From positions 62,001 through 126,000 of the forward strand of contig NZ_AUHJ01000001.1 of assembly GCF_000423125.1 (NCBI RefSeq): a stretch of 64,000 bases of DNA, read 5' to 3'. A program made the translations under genes and the position numbers. Positions 35,160-43,499 of this stretch are shown piece by piece (position 1 is the first letter of the stretch; every line of letters begins with the position of its first letter). This DNA is from Haliea salexigens DSM 19537 (GTDB lineage: Bacteria > Pseudomonadota > Gammaproteobacteria > Pseudomonadales > Halieaceae). The notes beneath the pieces were generated by a model that saw nothing but the letters and a program-made list of their open reading frames with translations, ran no database searches and was not told the origin of the DNA.

Positions 35160-35837
35160 TCACCTCACTTCGACATGAAAATATTCTGGATCGCGGTCAC
35201 GGGTCAGCTTGACCTGACTAAAGTAGGAGCGGGACTCCCCTGCATTGAGTTCATCGTTCCCCATATCCGATGAAGTCTCGTCTTTCGCAAGCTGCGCCAT
35301 TCCAACCTGGACGCCCAGGGCATCGAACAGGATTATGGTAACGTCAGGGTTAATACTCCGTTGACCATCGTTCTGTAGCACAGCAAGGTAACCAAAACGT
35401 TTTTGCTGCTCTGTACCTGTCCGTGTGAATCTAATGTTCTTCAGGTAGCGTTCGCCGATGGGAACGATGGCGTCAAACGCCAATGGATTGAGATCGGGAA
35501 TCCGATTCTGCACCAGACTCGCCTTCTCTTCGCGCAATTTCGATACTTGCTGCTCCAGGGCGGCAACCTTGCTTCTCAGGTTGTCTGCACTTGCATCTTC
35601 TCCCCTCACTGCCACCTCGCGGCCAAGAAATAAGTCGTTCATCGAAGAGAGCTTGTATGCAGTGACGATCCAGCCAACACCAGTAACTATCAACAGCGCT
35701 CCAAGCACCATGGAAACAAGCATGTACTTGACCGCTTTTCTATAATTGCGGCTGTATCGTCGAGGTACGTGATTTTCCACCAAGAGTTCCCGGTTCAGTT
35801 GGAGCCGTTGTTTCGAAAGTCTATTTGGCGCCGCCAC
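35160..35837 (-). CDS. Single-pass membrane protein with coiled coil, unknown function
   Basis: 225 residues. A basic N-terminal tail (residues 1-37) is followed by one transmembrane helix at about 39-61 (MLVSMVLGALLIVTGVGWIV), a coiled coil near 83-110 (SADNLRSKVAALEQQVSKLREEKASL) and a C-terminal beta-rich domain (YLAVLQNDGQRSINPDVTIILFDALG) that looks like an immunoglobulin-like or FxLYD-type fold facing the periplasm. The start is GTG with no good ribosome site. The base composition is lower in GC than the flanking chromosome, consistent with acquisition. Family unknown. Confidence 0.72.
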   Translation of the reverse strand: MAAPNRLSKQRLQLNRELLVENHVPRRYSRNYRKAVKYMLVSMVLGALLIVTGVGWIVTAYKLSSMNDLFLGREVAVRGEDASADNLRSKVAALEQQVSKLREEKASLVQNRIPDLNPLAFDAIVPIGERYLKNIRFTRTGTEQQKRFGYLAVLQNDGQRSINPDVTIILFDALGVQVGMAQLAKDETSSDMGNDELNAGESRSYFSQVKLTRDRDPEYFHVEVR

Positions 35838-36119
35838 ACCCGGGGCCGCACCATCATGGTACTAGACATCTATGCTTATCGCTTCAGCATATCCAAATGA
35901 CAGTTGGTGGCGCAAACTTAATAGCCACCATTTGAGTCTGGTAGACGTCAGGCAACGGTGGCACCAGTCGGCCGCCGAGAAATGATGTCGAGGCGAGCGT
36001 ATGGATTCAGGAACTTTAAGAATTACAGGCTAAGGGTGCTGACCCACTATGGATGGGCGGTGCGGCGTTCCGCTGGCATTATCAACAGGGTTTAGTGAAT
36101 ATCGGCGCATCCCCCGTTA

Positions 36120-36167
36120 ACTGGGTAGAGCCGGGTAAAGCCGGTAGAGCCACTGGGTAGAGCCGGG
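36120..36167. repeat. 16-bp direct repeat array (three units, middle one diverged)
   Basis: ACTGGGTAGAGCCGGG occurs perfectly at 36120-36135 and again at 36152-36167. The 16 bases between them, TAAAGCCGGTAGAGCC, are a related but diverged unit, so the period is 16. It lies 200 bases ahead of the integrase and may be a set of integrase arm sites. Confidence 0.6.
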
Positions 36168-36263
36168 GGGCTTTAGAATAGCAGTCGAAAATATGGCGGT
36201 GAGGGAGCAAGCCAACTGGCACTACAGATTGGGACGGGTTGCCATCAATAGAGGCAGCAATAA

Positions 36264-36279
36264 CGCTATAAATATAGCG
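36264..36279. repeat. Inverted repeat upstream of integrase
   Basis: CGCTATA and TATAGCG with a two-base AA spacer, 90 bases ahead of the integrase start. Possible binding site for an excisionase or for autoregulation of the integrase promoter; only the symmetry is seen. Confidence 0.45.
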
Positions 36280-36339
36280 GTTTTCCTGATGCTCTGTTGC
36301 ATCAGTCCCTCGCAACCAATATCATGACTTCCAATGTTT

Positions 36340-36354
36340 ATTGTTGGTAACAAT
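36340..36354. repeat. Inverted repeat directly ahead of integrase start
   Basis: ATTGTT-GGT-AACAAT, a 6-3-6 inverted repeat, ends 14 bases before the integrase ATG. It would overlap the ribosome-binding region of the mRNA or an operator on DNA. Confidence 0.4.
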
Positions 36355-36368
36355 GTGGGTATCAACAA

Positions 36369-37778
36369 ATGCCGAGAGAAGCCAAGCGATTAAGCGACCG
36401 GCAGGTCGCTGCGTTAAGGGCTCCCGGGTTCTACCCCGTCGGCGGGGACAAATCCAAAGGGTTGGCGCTGTCAGTTGCCCCTAAACGTAGCAAGGGCGCG
36501 CACGGCATGGCGCGCTCATGGATTTTGAGAGTAGCTACCGGAGAGACTCGACTCAGCAAATCGGGCAAGCCATTTGCTGTTCGACGAGACTTCGGGCTGG
36601 GCAGCTATCCCGAAGTAGGATTAGCCGAAGCTCGAGAGCGCGCCGCGGAACTTCGGGTACAGCTACGCAGCGGAGTGGATCCCGTGGAGAAGCGCAAGTC
36701 CGAACGGGCCGCAAGGAGGGCAGAGTCTGCCAAGCTGCGTACTTTCGAGGCCGTGGCCCGCGAGTGTCACAAGCTACGACAGTCAGAATTCAGGAATGCA
36801 AAATATGCCGCCCAATGGCTCGCCACTCTAGAAACGTACGCGTTCCCGAAGCTAGGCAAGCTTTCCGTCGGTGATATAGAGACCGGGCACCTTGTGGACG
36901 TGCTGCGGGATATCTGGACAACAAAACACGAAACCGCCAACAACGTCCGGCAGCGCATCGGTAAGGTACTGGACTATGCCAGCGCCTGTGGGCTGCGGAC
37001 GACGCCCAACCCCGCGGACATGCGCGGAGGGCTGCGGGAACTGCTGCCAAAGTCCGGCGCTGTCCGCAAGAAGGCAGGCGGAAGACGACATCACGCTCGG
37101 ATTGCCGTGGACGCAATGCCGCGATTCTGGGCCGACCTGACCGCCAAACGGGCCACCAGCGCCAAGGCCCTGCAATTTACCATTCTTACCGCTGCGCGTT
37201 CTGGCGAGGTGCGTGGCGCAACGTGGGAAGAGATCGACTTCAACGCCCGCGTATGGCGCCTCAGCGCCGACCGCATGAAGGCCGACCGAGTTCACCGGGT
37301 ACCTCTCTCCGAGGCCGCTATCAAGCTGCTGGAGGCCATTAAGGCCAAAACCGGAAAGGAAAACCCGAGCGGGCTGATATTCACCAATTACCGCGGTGCT
37401 GCGCTGTCAGACATGGCCCTGTCAAAAATGATGAAGGACATGCACGCCTTAGCCATTAAAGCCGGCACCCCCGGCTATGTCGACCCTGACCAGGGACGGG
37501 TTGCCACACCGCACGGGACCGCCCGGAGTAGCTTCAAGGATTGGGCGCGGCGTAGCACCTCCCGAGTGTTGGCCGATGGCAACCGTTCCAGCTTCCCGGA
37601 TGAGGTGTCAGAGCTGGCCCTCGCGCACGTCAATTCCGATGAAACCCGCAGCGCCTACGCCCGCGACGAACTTCTGGAGGACCGCCGCGAGCTTATGCAG
37701 ACATGGGCCCATTATCTGCAAGCCATCGAGACTGGGGTCAGTACCGCGAAAGTCCGCAAAATAGGATCGCGACCATGA
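36369..37778 (+). CDS. Tyrosine recombinase (P4-type integrase), intact
   Basis: 469 residues. An N-terminal arm-binding domain of the DUF4102 type (RLSDRQVAALRAPGFYPVGG through FGLGSYPEVGLAEARERA, about 7-95), a SAM-like core-binding domain (about 125-225) and a catalytic domain. Catalytic residues by alignment of motifs: Arg277 (TAARSGEVRG), His382 and Arg386 (HGTAR), His420 (LAHVNSDET) and Tyr430 (SAYARDELL). All are present, so it should be active. Such enzymes insert islands, usually into tRNA genes, but no tRNA is adjacent. It is followed at once by the remains of a second integrase. Confidence 0.96.
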   Translation: MPREAKRLSDRQVAALRAPGFYPVGGDKSKGLALSVAPKRSKGAHGMARSWILRVATGETRLSKSGKPFAVRRDFGLGSYPEVGLAEARERAAELRVQLRSGVDPVEKRKSERAARRAESAKLRTFEAVARECHKLRQSEFRNAKYAAQWLATLETYAFPKLGKLSVGDIETGHLVDVLRDIWTTKHETANNVRQRIGKVLDYASACGLRTTPNPADMRGGLRELLPKSGAVRKKAGGRRHHARIAVDAMPRFWADLTAKRATSAKALQFTILTAARSGEVRGATWEEIDFNARVWRLSADRMKADRVHRVPLSEAAIKLLEAIKAKTGKENPSGLIFTNYRGAALSDMALSKMMKDMHALAIKAGTPGYVDPDQGRVATPHGTARSSFKDWARRSTSRVLADGNRSSFPDEVSELALAHVNSDETRSAYARDELLEDRRELMQTWAHYLQAIETGVSTAKVRKIGSRP

Positions 37779-37789
37779 ATAACCAATAC

Positions 37790-37819
37790 TGAGTCAGGCT
37801 CCACAATGAGTCAGGCTCC
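37790..37819. repeat. 13-bp direct repeat at the junction of two integrase genes
   Basis: TGAGTCAGGCTCC occurs at 37790-37802 and at 37807-37819, four bases apart. It lies just after the intact integrase stop and overlaps the first codons of the integrase remnant. It may be a slipped duplication or a scar of recombination. Confidence 0.55.
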
Positions 37820-38131
37820 GCGGCATATCGAAACCGTTCTCGACTGGGCAACAGTGAGGGGCTATCGGAACGGGGATAACCCAGCTCGATGGCGAGGGCA
37901 CCTCGACATACTGCTTGCGAAGCCCAGCAAGGTTCGCAAAGTCAAATATCACGCTGCGATCCCATGGGAGGAAGTCGGACGTTTCATGTCGGAGCTGCGC
38001 TCCTGGGAGGGGACGGGCTGGGGCGATCAAACATAACCGCGCACGGGTTTCGGTCAGCATTCCGGGAATGGGCCGGTGAGACACCAGCCTACCCTCGTAA
38101 GGCAATAGAGCATGCGCTTGCGCACCAGCTC
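37806..38131 (+). pseudogene. Remnant of a second P4-type integrase
   Basis: The segment from 37806 reads PRHIETVLDWATVRGYRNGD and NPARWRGHLDILLAKPSKVRK, the core-binding region of a P4-family integrase, followed by ELRSWEG and a stop at 38036. In another frame from 38033 the catalytic C-terminus appears: ITAHGFRSAFREWAGETPAY and then PRKAIEHALAHQL (HxxR and the H of the active site). The section with the first catalytic Arg (TAARxGE) is missing and the frame changes, so an internal deletion destroyed the gene. Its N-terminus and Tyr-bearing end are also gone. The homology stops exactly where the converging molybdopterin oxidoreductase ends. Confidence 0.88.
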
Positions 38132-40274
38132 AGGGAAAGGGCAGCACTTCCACTGGCACCGCCGAAAACCAGGGCATGCCGTTAATCTCCTCACTGTAGT
38201 CGCCCGCGGGGATGATGTTGTTGATGGCGACACCAAGTTCGGACTGACTATCCTCGGCACCACCCGAGCCGCCCCAGCCATGACAAATGGCGACGGTGCC
38301 AACGCGCATGCTCGTATCCGCTTCAACGGTAACCTGCAGCTCGCCATGGGCACTGCGCAGCAAGGCCCGCGAGCCATCCGCAATACCTGCCGCAGAGAGA
38401 TCGTCCGGGTGCATCCACAGGGGGTTGCCAGGCATGCGCTTGCGCGCAAAGTCCATCTGGCGGTAGCTGGTGTTGATGACTGTCCGTGAACGGCGCACAC
38501 TCAGCCGCAGGGGAAAGCGGTACTGTTCCCGCCAGGCATTGTGATCCGGAGCCTCAGCCGCCACTTGCGCAAGCTCGGCAAGCACATCTACTGGTGCAAG
38601 CTGAAAGCGGTTGCCCCGCCGCTCCGGGCGCGGCGGCTCCACGGTGACGGCTGGCAGGGAGAAAACCCGGCCCCTGGCGTGTTGCTTGACTTCAGCCAGA
38701 GGCACTGGAGCAGTTCGCGCAAGAATTTCCAGCAGCTCGTCGGTGCTCGGCGCTGTCGTCATATCCAGCGGGACTCCATCGAACTCGAGTTCCAGCCCCA
38801 GCCGCTTCGCCAGGGCCCAGAATACATACCAGTCCTCCACCACGTCAGGGCCCGGCGGGGCGAGCACCGCGCCCGTGTACTGGGTAAACGGCACCGGGTA
38901 GGCGGTTTTCTCGAACAAAAGTGGCATGTCCGGGCGCTCCAGCATCATGGTTGGCGGCAGGACATAATCCGCGAGCTGCGCCGTTTCCGACAGGTAGGGA
39001 TCAATGCAGACAAGCAGATCCAGGGCTCGCATGGCCTCTATCGCGTAGGGGCGATCGGGCAAGGCATTGACCGGATTGCCGCCGTCCACGATGAGCGCCC
39101 GCAGCTGCCCGGGGCCGGGCTGCAGGATCTCGTCGGCCAGCGCGCCGGACATTTTCTCGCCATAAAGGGTACCCAGATTGCGCACCCGACTTCTGCGCCC
39201 ACTCTCCCAGCTCCGCGCAGGTGCCACTACCTCGGCGCGGACGGCTCGGCTTCTGCTCATGGCACCCGGATTCTGCACCTGCTCGCCCGCGCGGATGAAG
39301 CGGCCACAAACGACGTTGAGGGCTTCAATCAGGTGCTCGGCGAGATTTGACCGCGGCGCCATGTCAGGCCCCGTACCACTGACGGCGATACCACGACGGG
39401 ACTCAAGGGCAAACAGCCGAGCCGCATCAAGTAGATCCTTTTCGTCCACACCGGCGCGCGCACTGACGTAGGCCGGCGTGAAGGGCGAGACTGCCTGCCT
39501 CAGCTGATCCAGCCCGTCGACGTGTTCAGCGCAGAAGGATACATCCTGCCAACCTTGCTCGAGGATAATATGCAACAGAGCCGCCATCAGGGTGGGATCC
39601 TCCCCTGGCAGCAATTGCAGGTGGACATCAGCGAAATGCGCGGTTTCCGTTCGCCGCGGATCTACGACTATCACTTTCATGCCCGCCGCTTTCGCTGCTT
39701 TCAATCGCCGCGTGGGATTCAGCACCGTAAAGCCGTTGTTGCCAAGCACCGATAGCAGCGGGTTGTACCCTACAAACATCCAGACATCGGCATCTTCGAA
39801 GCGTTGCCTGCCTGCAGCCCAGCTACCGAGACGCTGTTCGGCAACCCACTTGGCGGACTGGTCGATGGTCATGGTTGAGTAGCGCGAGCGGGTACCCAAT
39901 GCACGAATAAATGCGGTCAGCATGTGAAAGGCTGTGCTGTTGGTATAGTGCTGGGTACCGCGAAAGGTTCCTATCGCATCCGGACCATGGCGCTCACGAA
40001 TTGCACCCATACGCAATGCAATTCGATCCAGCGCCACTTCTGTCTCGAGCTGCCGGAAGCTGCCATCGGGTTGCCGTTCCAGGGCTCGGGTCAGGCGCGT
40101 CTCACTGTGGTGCAACTCGCCCGCCTGCAGCCCCTTGATGCAGGCATAGCCACTGGTCATTGGATGCTGGCGGTCACCACGGATCTGGGTGACCTTGCCG
40201 GTCTCCGAATCGACATCCACTTCCAGGCCGCAGCGGCCGGAGCAAAGGCGACAAAAGGTGAAATGGGTTGGCAC
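38130..40274 (-). CDS. Molybdopterin oxidoreductase (bis-MGD, DMSO reductase family)
   Basis: 714 residues. The N-terminal CRLCSGRC with a following GYACIKG supplies the four cysteines of a [4Fe-4S] cluster, placing it with formate dehydrogenase/nitrate reductase-like enzymes. Further segments seen: RGTQHYTNSTAFHM, MKVIVVDPRRTETAHFADVHLQLLPGEDPTL, LIVDGGNPVNALPD, and a C-terminal molybdopterin dinucleotide-binding domain (PLRLSVRRSRTVINTSY, NPLWMHPDDLSAAGIADG). There is no Tat leader, so it is cytoplasmic, as for a family of uncharacterised assimilatory-type dehydrogenases. The start is GTG with a weak ribosome site. Its substrate is unknown. Its stop lies in sequence shared with the integrase remnant. 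Confidence 0.92.
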   Translation of the reverse strand: MPTHFTFCRLCSGRCGLEVDVDSETGKVTQIRGDRQHPMTSGYACIKGLQAGELHHSETRLTRALERQPDGSFRQLETEVALDRIALRMGAIRERHGPDAIGTFRGTQHYTNSTAFHMLTAFIRALGTRSRYSTMTIDQSAKWVAEQRLGSWAAGRQRFEDADVWMFVGYNPLLSVLGNNGFTVLNPTRRLKAAKAAGMKVIVVDPRRTETAHFADVHLQLLPGEDPTLMAALLHIILEQGWQDVSFCAEHVDGLDQLRQAVSPFTPAYVSARAGVDEKDLLDAARLFALESRRGIAVSGTGPDMAPRSNLAEHLIEALNVVCGRFIRAGEQVQNPGAMSRSRAVRAEVVAPARSWESGRRSRVRNLGTLYGEKMSGALADEILQPGPGQLRALIVDGGNPVNALPDRPYAIEAMRALDLLVCIDPYLSETAQLADYVLPPTMMLERPDMPLLFEKTAYPVPFTQYTGAVLAPPGPDVVEDWYVFWALAKRLGLELEFDGVPLDMTTAPSTDELLEILARTAPVPLAEVKQHARGRVFSLPAVTVEPPRPERRGNRFQLAPVDVLAELAQVAAEAPDHNAWREQYRFPLRLSVRRSRTVINTSYRQMDFARKRMPGNPLWMHPDDLSAAGIADGSRALLRSAHGELQVTVEADTSMRVGTVAICHGWGGSGGAEDSQSELGVAINNIIPAGDYSEEINGMPWFSAVPVEVLPFP

Positions 40275-40331
40275 CGGTTCAACGCAATCGGTGGCTAATG
40301 CCCGAGGGCAGCGCCCTGCCCTCGCAGCGGA

Positions 40332-41639
40332 TCACTTCGCGGACAGCTCCGTGTGGCGCGCAAACATCCGCGCCGCCTCCCGCTGCAGTTCCACCGGAAC
40401 CGGCGGCAGTGGCGGCAGCCCCTGCTCACGGGATGGCAGCGACACAGTCGCGGTCGCATAGGCCGTCTCCACATCACGCTGGCTAACCATTCGCATATCC
40501 AGGTCAACCAGACAGCGGCCATCCACTTCGCGCTTGCCAACCACCTTGCCGCTCAGGAACTGGGTGTCACCCATGTAGTTGAACTTACGGATGGAGTCCT
40601 CCATAGCCTCGATGAAGGCATCATCACCAGCCCAGTCTGACACCATGTGGTTGAACCAGGCCTGACGCATCACACCATAGTCATAGGCCATGGGATTACC
40701 GATGGCCTTGGCCCACTCGGAATCCCAGTGCAGACGCTGCGCCACATCCCAGATACCCTGCTGGTTCTTGATGTAAAACGGCGCAATGCGCTTGCGGTTC
40801 TTGTAACCCAGACGCGAGGAACGCAGACCGTAGGGAACAAAGCCGTAACCCCCGGCATGGAAAGCGATAATCTCGGTGACAGTGAGCGGACCCTTGACCA
40901 TGGGGCACATCTCGTCTCCTATCTGCACGTCCTCAAAATAGCGCTTTTCGGCACCCTGAACACGCTCGTTGGCGTAGATCTCGTCGATCCGCGCATAGTC
41001 GTCGTCGGTGTAGCTCGCCGCTTCGATGTCCGCGTACTTGCCTTTTTTCCGGGATTTACCCCGTTCCGCGTAGACACTGAGAATGCGGTAGATCCCCACC
41101 ACTTCGCCGCGCTGATTGAGGGTCACGTCCTTGCGCACCCGGATCACCGAGCGATCGGCGAACTCCGAGGTCTTCTCTTCAAGACTTTCCTCACCGCTAT
41201 AGACGAACAGCCGGTCACCAGCGTACAGGGGCCGAAACCATTCCCAGCGACCTCCGGAAACAAATACGTGTACTCCCCGAAACAGGCCTTTCGAGAGCTT
41301 TTTCATCTCATCGGGTAGAGGATCGCCCAACATGGGAGTCTTGATATGGCCTACCAACGTGCCGTGACCAATCTGCGCGCCCCAGCGTGTCTTCTCGCCG
41401 TAGGCGGGGTCCAGGAACAGGGGGTTGTCATCACCGATACCCTGGGCCCAATTACGGATAGCGTCGGCCGTGGCCACACTATAAAGCTCCTGTTGGCGCA
41501 GCGGAGAATACACTCCAAGCAACTCTCGAGCCCGGGCGATGTCTTCGTCCGTGAGCTTGTGCTGCAGTGCGTCCGCAAAGCCCTCTTCCAGACGATCATC
41601 TACCTTTAACTTGTCGCTGACGCCGCTTGATTTGCTCAT
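40332..41639 (-). CDS. MaoC/FAS1-like double hotdog dehydratase
   Basis: 435 residues, two hotdog domains. The first half resembles the FAS1-like dehydratase N-terminal domain (KSSGVSDKLKV, DNPLFLDPAYGEKTRWG near 73-90), and the second carries MCPMVKGPLTVTEIIAFHAGG and AYDYGVMRQAWFNHMVSDWAGD. Such proteins hydrate enoyl-CoAs or act as CoA-ester dehydratases in side-chain degradation. Divergent from the GntR gene, with about 220 bases of shared promoter region. It could be subject to that regulator. The substrate is unknown. Confidence 0.88.
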   Translation of the reverse strand: MSKSSGVSDKLKVDDRLEEGFADALQHKLTDEDIARARELLGVYSPLRQQELYSVATADAIRNWAQGIGDDNPLFLDPAYGEKTRWGAQIGHGTLVGHIKTPMLGDPLPDEMKKLSKGLFRGVHVFVSGGRWEWFRPLYAGDRLFVYSGEESLEEKTSEFADRSVIRVRKDVTLNQRGEVVGIYRILSVYAERGKSRKKGKYADIEAASYTDDDYARIDEIYANERVQGAEKRYFEDVQIGDEMCPMVKGPLTVTEIIAFHAGGYGFVPYGLRSSRLGYKNRKRIAPFYIKNQQGIWDVAQRLHWDSEWAKAIGNPMAYDYGVMRQAWFNHMVSDWAGDDAFIEAMEDSIRKFNYMGDTQFLSGKVVGKREVDGRCLVDLDMRMVSQRDVETAYATATVSLPSREQGLPPLPPVPVELQREAARMFARHTELSAK

Positions 41640-41713
41640 AGCCTGGTTCCCGGTGGAGTCAATGGATACAACCTAGGGCAGGCGATTTACCCCTGCACTT
41701 AATTAGCTTAATC

Positions 41714-41727
41714 ATATAACTATTTAA
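41714..41727. promoter_or_regulatory. AT-rich motif shared with the alcohol dehydrogenase promoter
   Basis: ATATAACTATTTAA lies in the divergent intergenic region between the MaoC-type dehydratase and the GntR gene. Thirteen of fourteen bases recur (ATATAACTCTTTAA) at 54393-54406 ahead of the alcohol dehydrogenase gene. It may be a shared operator or just promoter-like AT sequence. Confidence 0.35.
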
Positions 41728-41859
41728 CGGAAAGTGTAAAGTCGCGTTTGGGTCCGGTCAGGGAAAATCCGGACCAAGGTTCCATGAATGCTTGTGGTCA
41801 ATTTGTTTAACTGTTTATACTGTTTTTTACTTCCCACAAGTTCCAAGGCACAATCCAAG

Positions 41860-42633
41860 ATGTCTGACCGCAAGCTCAAGTTCATCACTCCTATCAAGGT
41901 GCCCAAAAAGTCCGAAATCATCGCCCGCGAGCTGCGTAACCGCATCATCCGTGGGGAGTTGAGTGAGGGCACCAGCCTGCCCTCCGAAGCGGAGTTGATA
42001 GAGCAGTTTGGCATTTCCCGGCCCACCCTGCGGGAGGCGTTGAGGCTGCTAGAGGCCGATGCACTCATAACCGTCAAGCGCGGGGCGCGAGGCGGGCCGA
42101 CGGTCCACATCCCCGGTCCCGACCTGGCAGCCCACCATTTTGGCCTGGTGCTACAGACGCAGGATACCGAGCTGTCAGACGTTTTTCGCGCGCGCCAGCT
42201 GGTTGAGCCGCCGGCGGTGCGTGTGCTGGTTGACGAGGGCGGCGAAGGAGCGGCGGATGCTCTGCGGGAGGTCATCGCCAAGGAGTGGGACGCGCTGGAT
42301 GAGGACGATTTTCTGGCGCTGACCCAGGCCGCCGCGGAATTCCACGAAACCCTGGTGCGCCTGACCAAAAACAAGACGCTGCTGCTGATCATGCAGATGC
42401 TCAACAGCGTCTACGCCAAACATGTTTCATCTGAATACGTGGCAACCAGTGGCCAATTCGACAACCGCAAGGCAAGTCGGCTGTCCATCAAGGCCCACGA
42501 AAAGCTTGTGGAACTGATCGCTGCGGGCGATGGCGATGCCGCCACTACCTACTGGCGCGAACACCTTGCCAAAGTGCGTAAAATCCTCTTCAAACAACAG
42601 CCGCACAGGCGCGTGATCGACGTGCTTGATTAA
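41860..42633 (+). CDS. GntR/FadR-family (FCD) transcriptional regulator
   Basis: 257 residues. Winged-helix domain at about 17-80 (SEIIARELRNRIIRGELSEG, LPSEAELIEQFGISRPTLRE, ALRLLEADALITVKRGARGG) and an FCD ligand domain with a metal-type His pattern in the C-terminal half (FHETLVRLTKNKTLLLIMQM near 165-185). It probably senses an acyl-CoA or organic acid and controls the adjacent dehydratase or the enoyl-CoA hydratase 33 bases downstream. The ATG at 41860 is preferred because upstream residues do not match the family. Confidence 0.93.
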   Translation: MSDRKLKFITPIKVPKKSEIIARELRNRIIRGELSEGTSLPSEAELIEQFGISRPTLREALRLLEADALITVKRGARGGPTVHIPGPDLAAHHFGLVLQTQDTELSDVFRARQLVEPPAVRVLVDEGGEGAADALREVIAKEWDALDEDDFLALTQAAAEFHETLVRLTKNKTLLLIMQMLNSVYAKHVSSEYVATSGQFDNRKASRLSIKAHEKLVELIAAGDGDAATTYWREHLAKVRKILFKQQPHRRVIDVLD

Positions 42634-42666
42634 TCTCCTGCCTGGCTTAAAAAGGAACTGATCACC

Positions 42667-43485
42667 ATGTCCGAACCCGTTCTCCTGAAACAGCGCGATG
42701 GCGCCCTGCTGACCCTGACCCTGAACCGCCCGGACCGCCTCAATGCTATCAATGGCGAGTTGATGGACGCGCTGCTGGAGGCGACCCAGCGTGCCGCCGC
42801 TGATGACAGCATACGCGCCGTGGTTCTGACCGGAAGCGGCCGTGGCTTCTGCGCTGGTGGCGACGTGCGCGAAGGCGCCAGACCAAAGCAAGCGCCGGTC
42901 GCTGACCCAGACAAGCCCCGCGACAAGCGCCAGGAACGTATGGACGCCCACGTAGAGCGCACCCGTACCGCGGAGCTGCTGCACACTATGCCCAAGCCGA
43001 CTATCGCCCTTGTCCACGGTGCGGCCATGGGTGCAGGCATGTCGCTGGCCCTGGCTTGCGACTACACGCTGATCGGAGAGAGCGCGGTCTACCGCACGGC
43101 CTTCGTCAACAACGCCTTGAGTGGCGATTACGGCATGGGTTACTTCCTCGCCGCAGCCGTCGGCGCACCACGAGCGCGAGCCCTGATGACCTTGTCAGAG
43201 AAACTTGATGCCAAGGCGGTCATGGCTTTAGGCCTGGCGCTGCGCTGTGTACCGGACGAGGATTTGCTGAGCGAAGGCATGACCTTTGCGGGACAGCTGG
43301 CACAGGGCCCCACCGTCGCCTACGCGGGTATCAAACGCTGCATGAATGCCGCAAGCACATTGCCAATTGCTGACTATCTGGTCGTGGAGAGCGAGGCGCA
43401 AATTGCCTGCAGCTTTACCCAAGACATCCGCGAAGCGGCGCTGGCCTTCATCGAAAAACGCCCACCGCAGTATCAGGGGCACTGA
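42667..43485 (+). CDS. Enoyl-CoA hydratase/isomerase family protein
   Basis: 272 residues, crotonase fold. Seen: LTLTLNRPDRLNAINGELMDAL, GRGFCAGGDVREG (first oxyanion-hole loop near 60-72), AAMGAGMSLALACDYTLIGE (second oxyanion Gly near 118-137) and the C-terminal helices. It hydrates or isomerises a trans-2-enoyl-CoA. AAAGGA precedes the ATG. The nearness to the GntR gene upstream (33 bases) suggests cotranscription. Confidence 0.94.
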   Translation: MSEPVLLKQRDGALLTLTLNRPDRLNAINGELMDALLEATQRAAADDSIRAVVLTGSGRGFCAGGDVREGARPKQAPVADPDKPRDKRQERMDAHVERTRTAELLHTMPKPTIALVHGAAMGAGMSLALACDYTLIGESAVYRTAFVNNALSGDYGMGYFLAAAVGAPRARALMTLSEKLDAKAVMALGLALRCVPDEDLLSEGMTFAGQLAQGPTVAYAGIKRCMNAASTLPIADYLVVESEAQIACSFTQDIREAALAFIEKRPPQYQGH

Positions 43486-43499
43486 ATACAGGTCAGGAA

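Larger units (their letters stand above)
35838..36368. other. Integrase-proximal non-coding region
   Basis: About 530 bases without a credible gene (one 77-codon minus-strand frame is judged spurious). It contains a three-unit 16-bp repeat at 36120-36167, an inverted repeat CGCTATA-AA-TATAGCG at 36264-36279 and another, ATTGTT-GGT-AACAAT, at 36340-36354 directly before the integrase start. Such a cluster of repeats upstream of a tyrosine recombinase is where arm-type binding sites and the integrase promoter normally lie. No tRNA was found. Confidence 0.55.

Noticed and set aside
36082-36315. A 77-codon minus-strand frame in the integrase-proximal region
   Set aside because: It has no convincing ribosome site or family and covers the 16-bp repeats and the inverted repeat; better read as non-coding.
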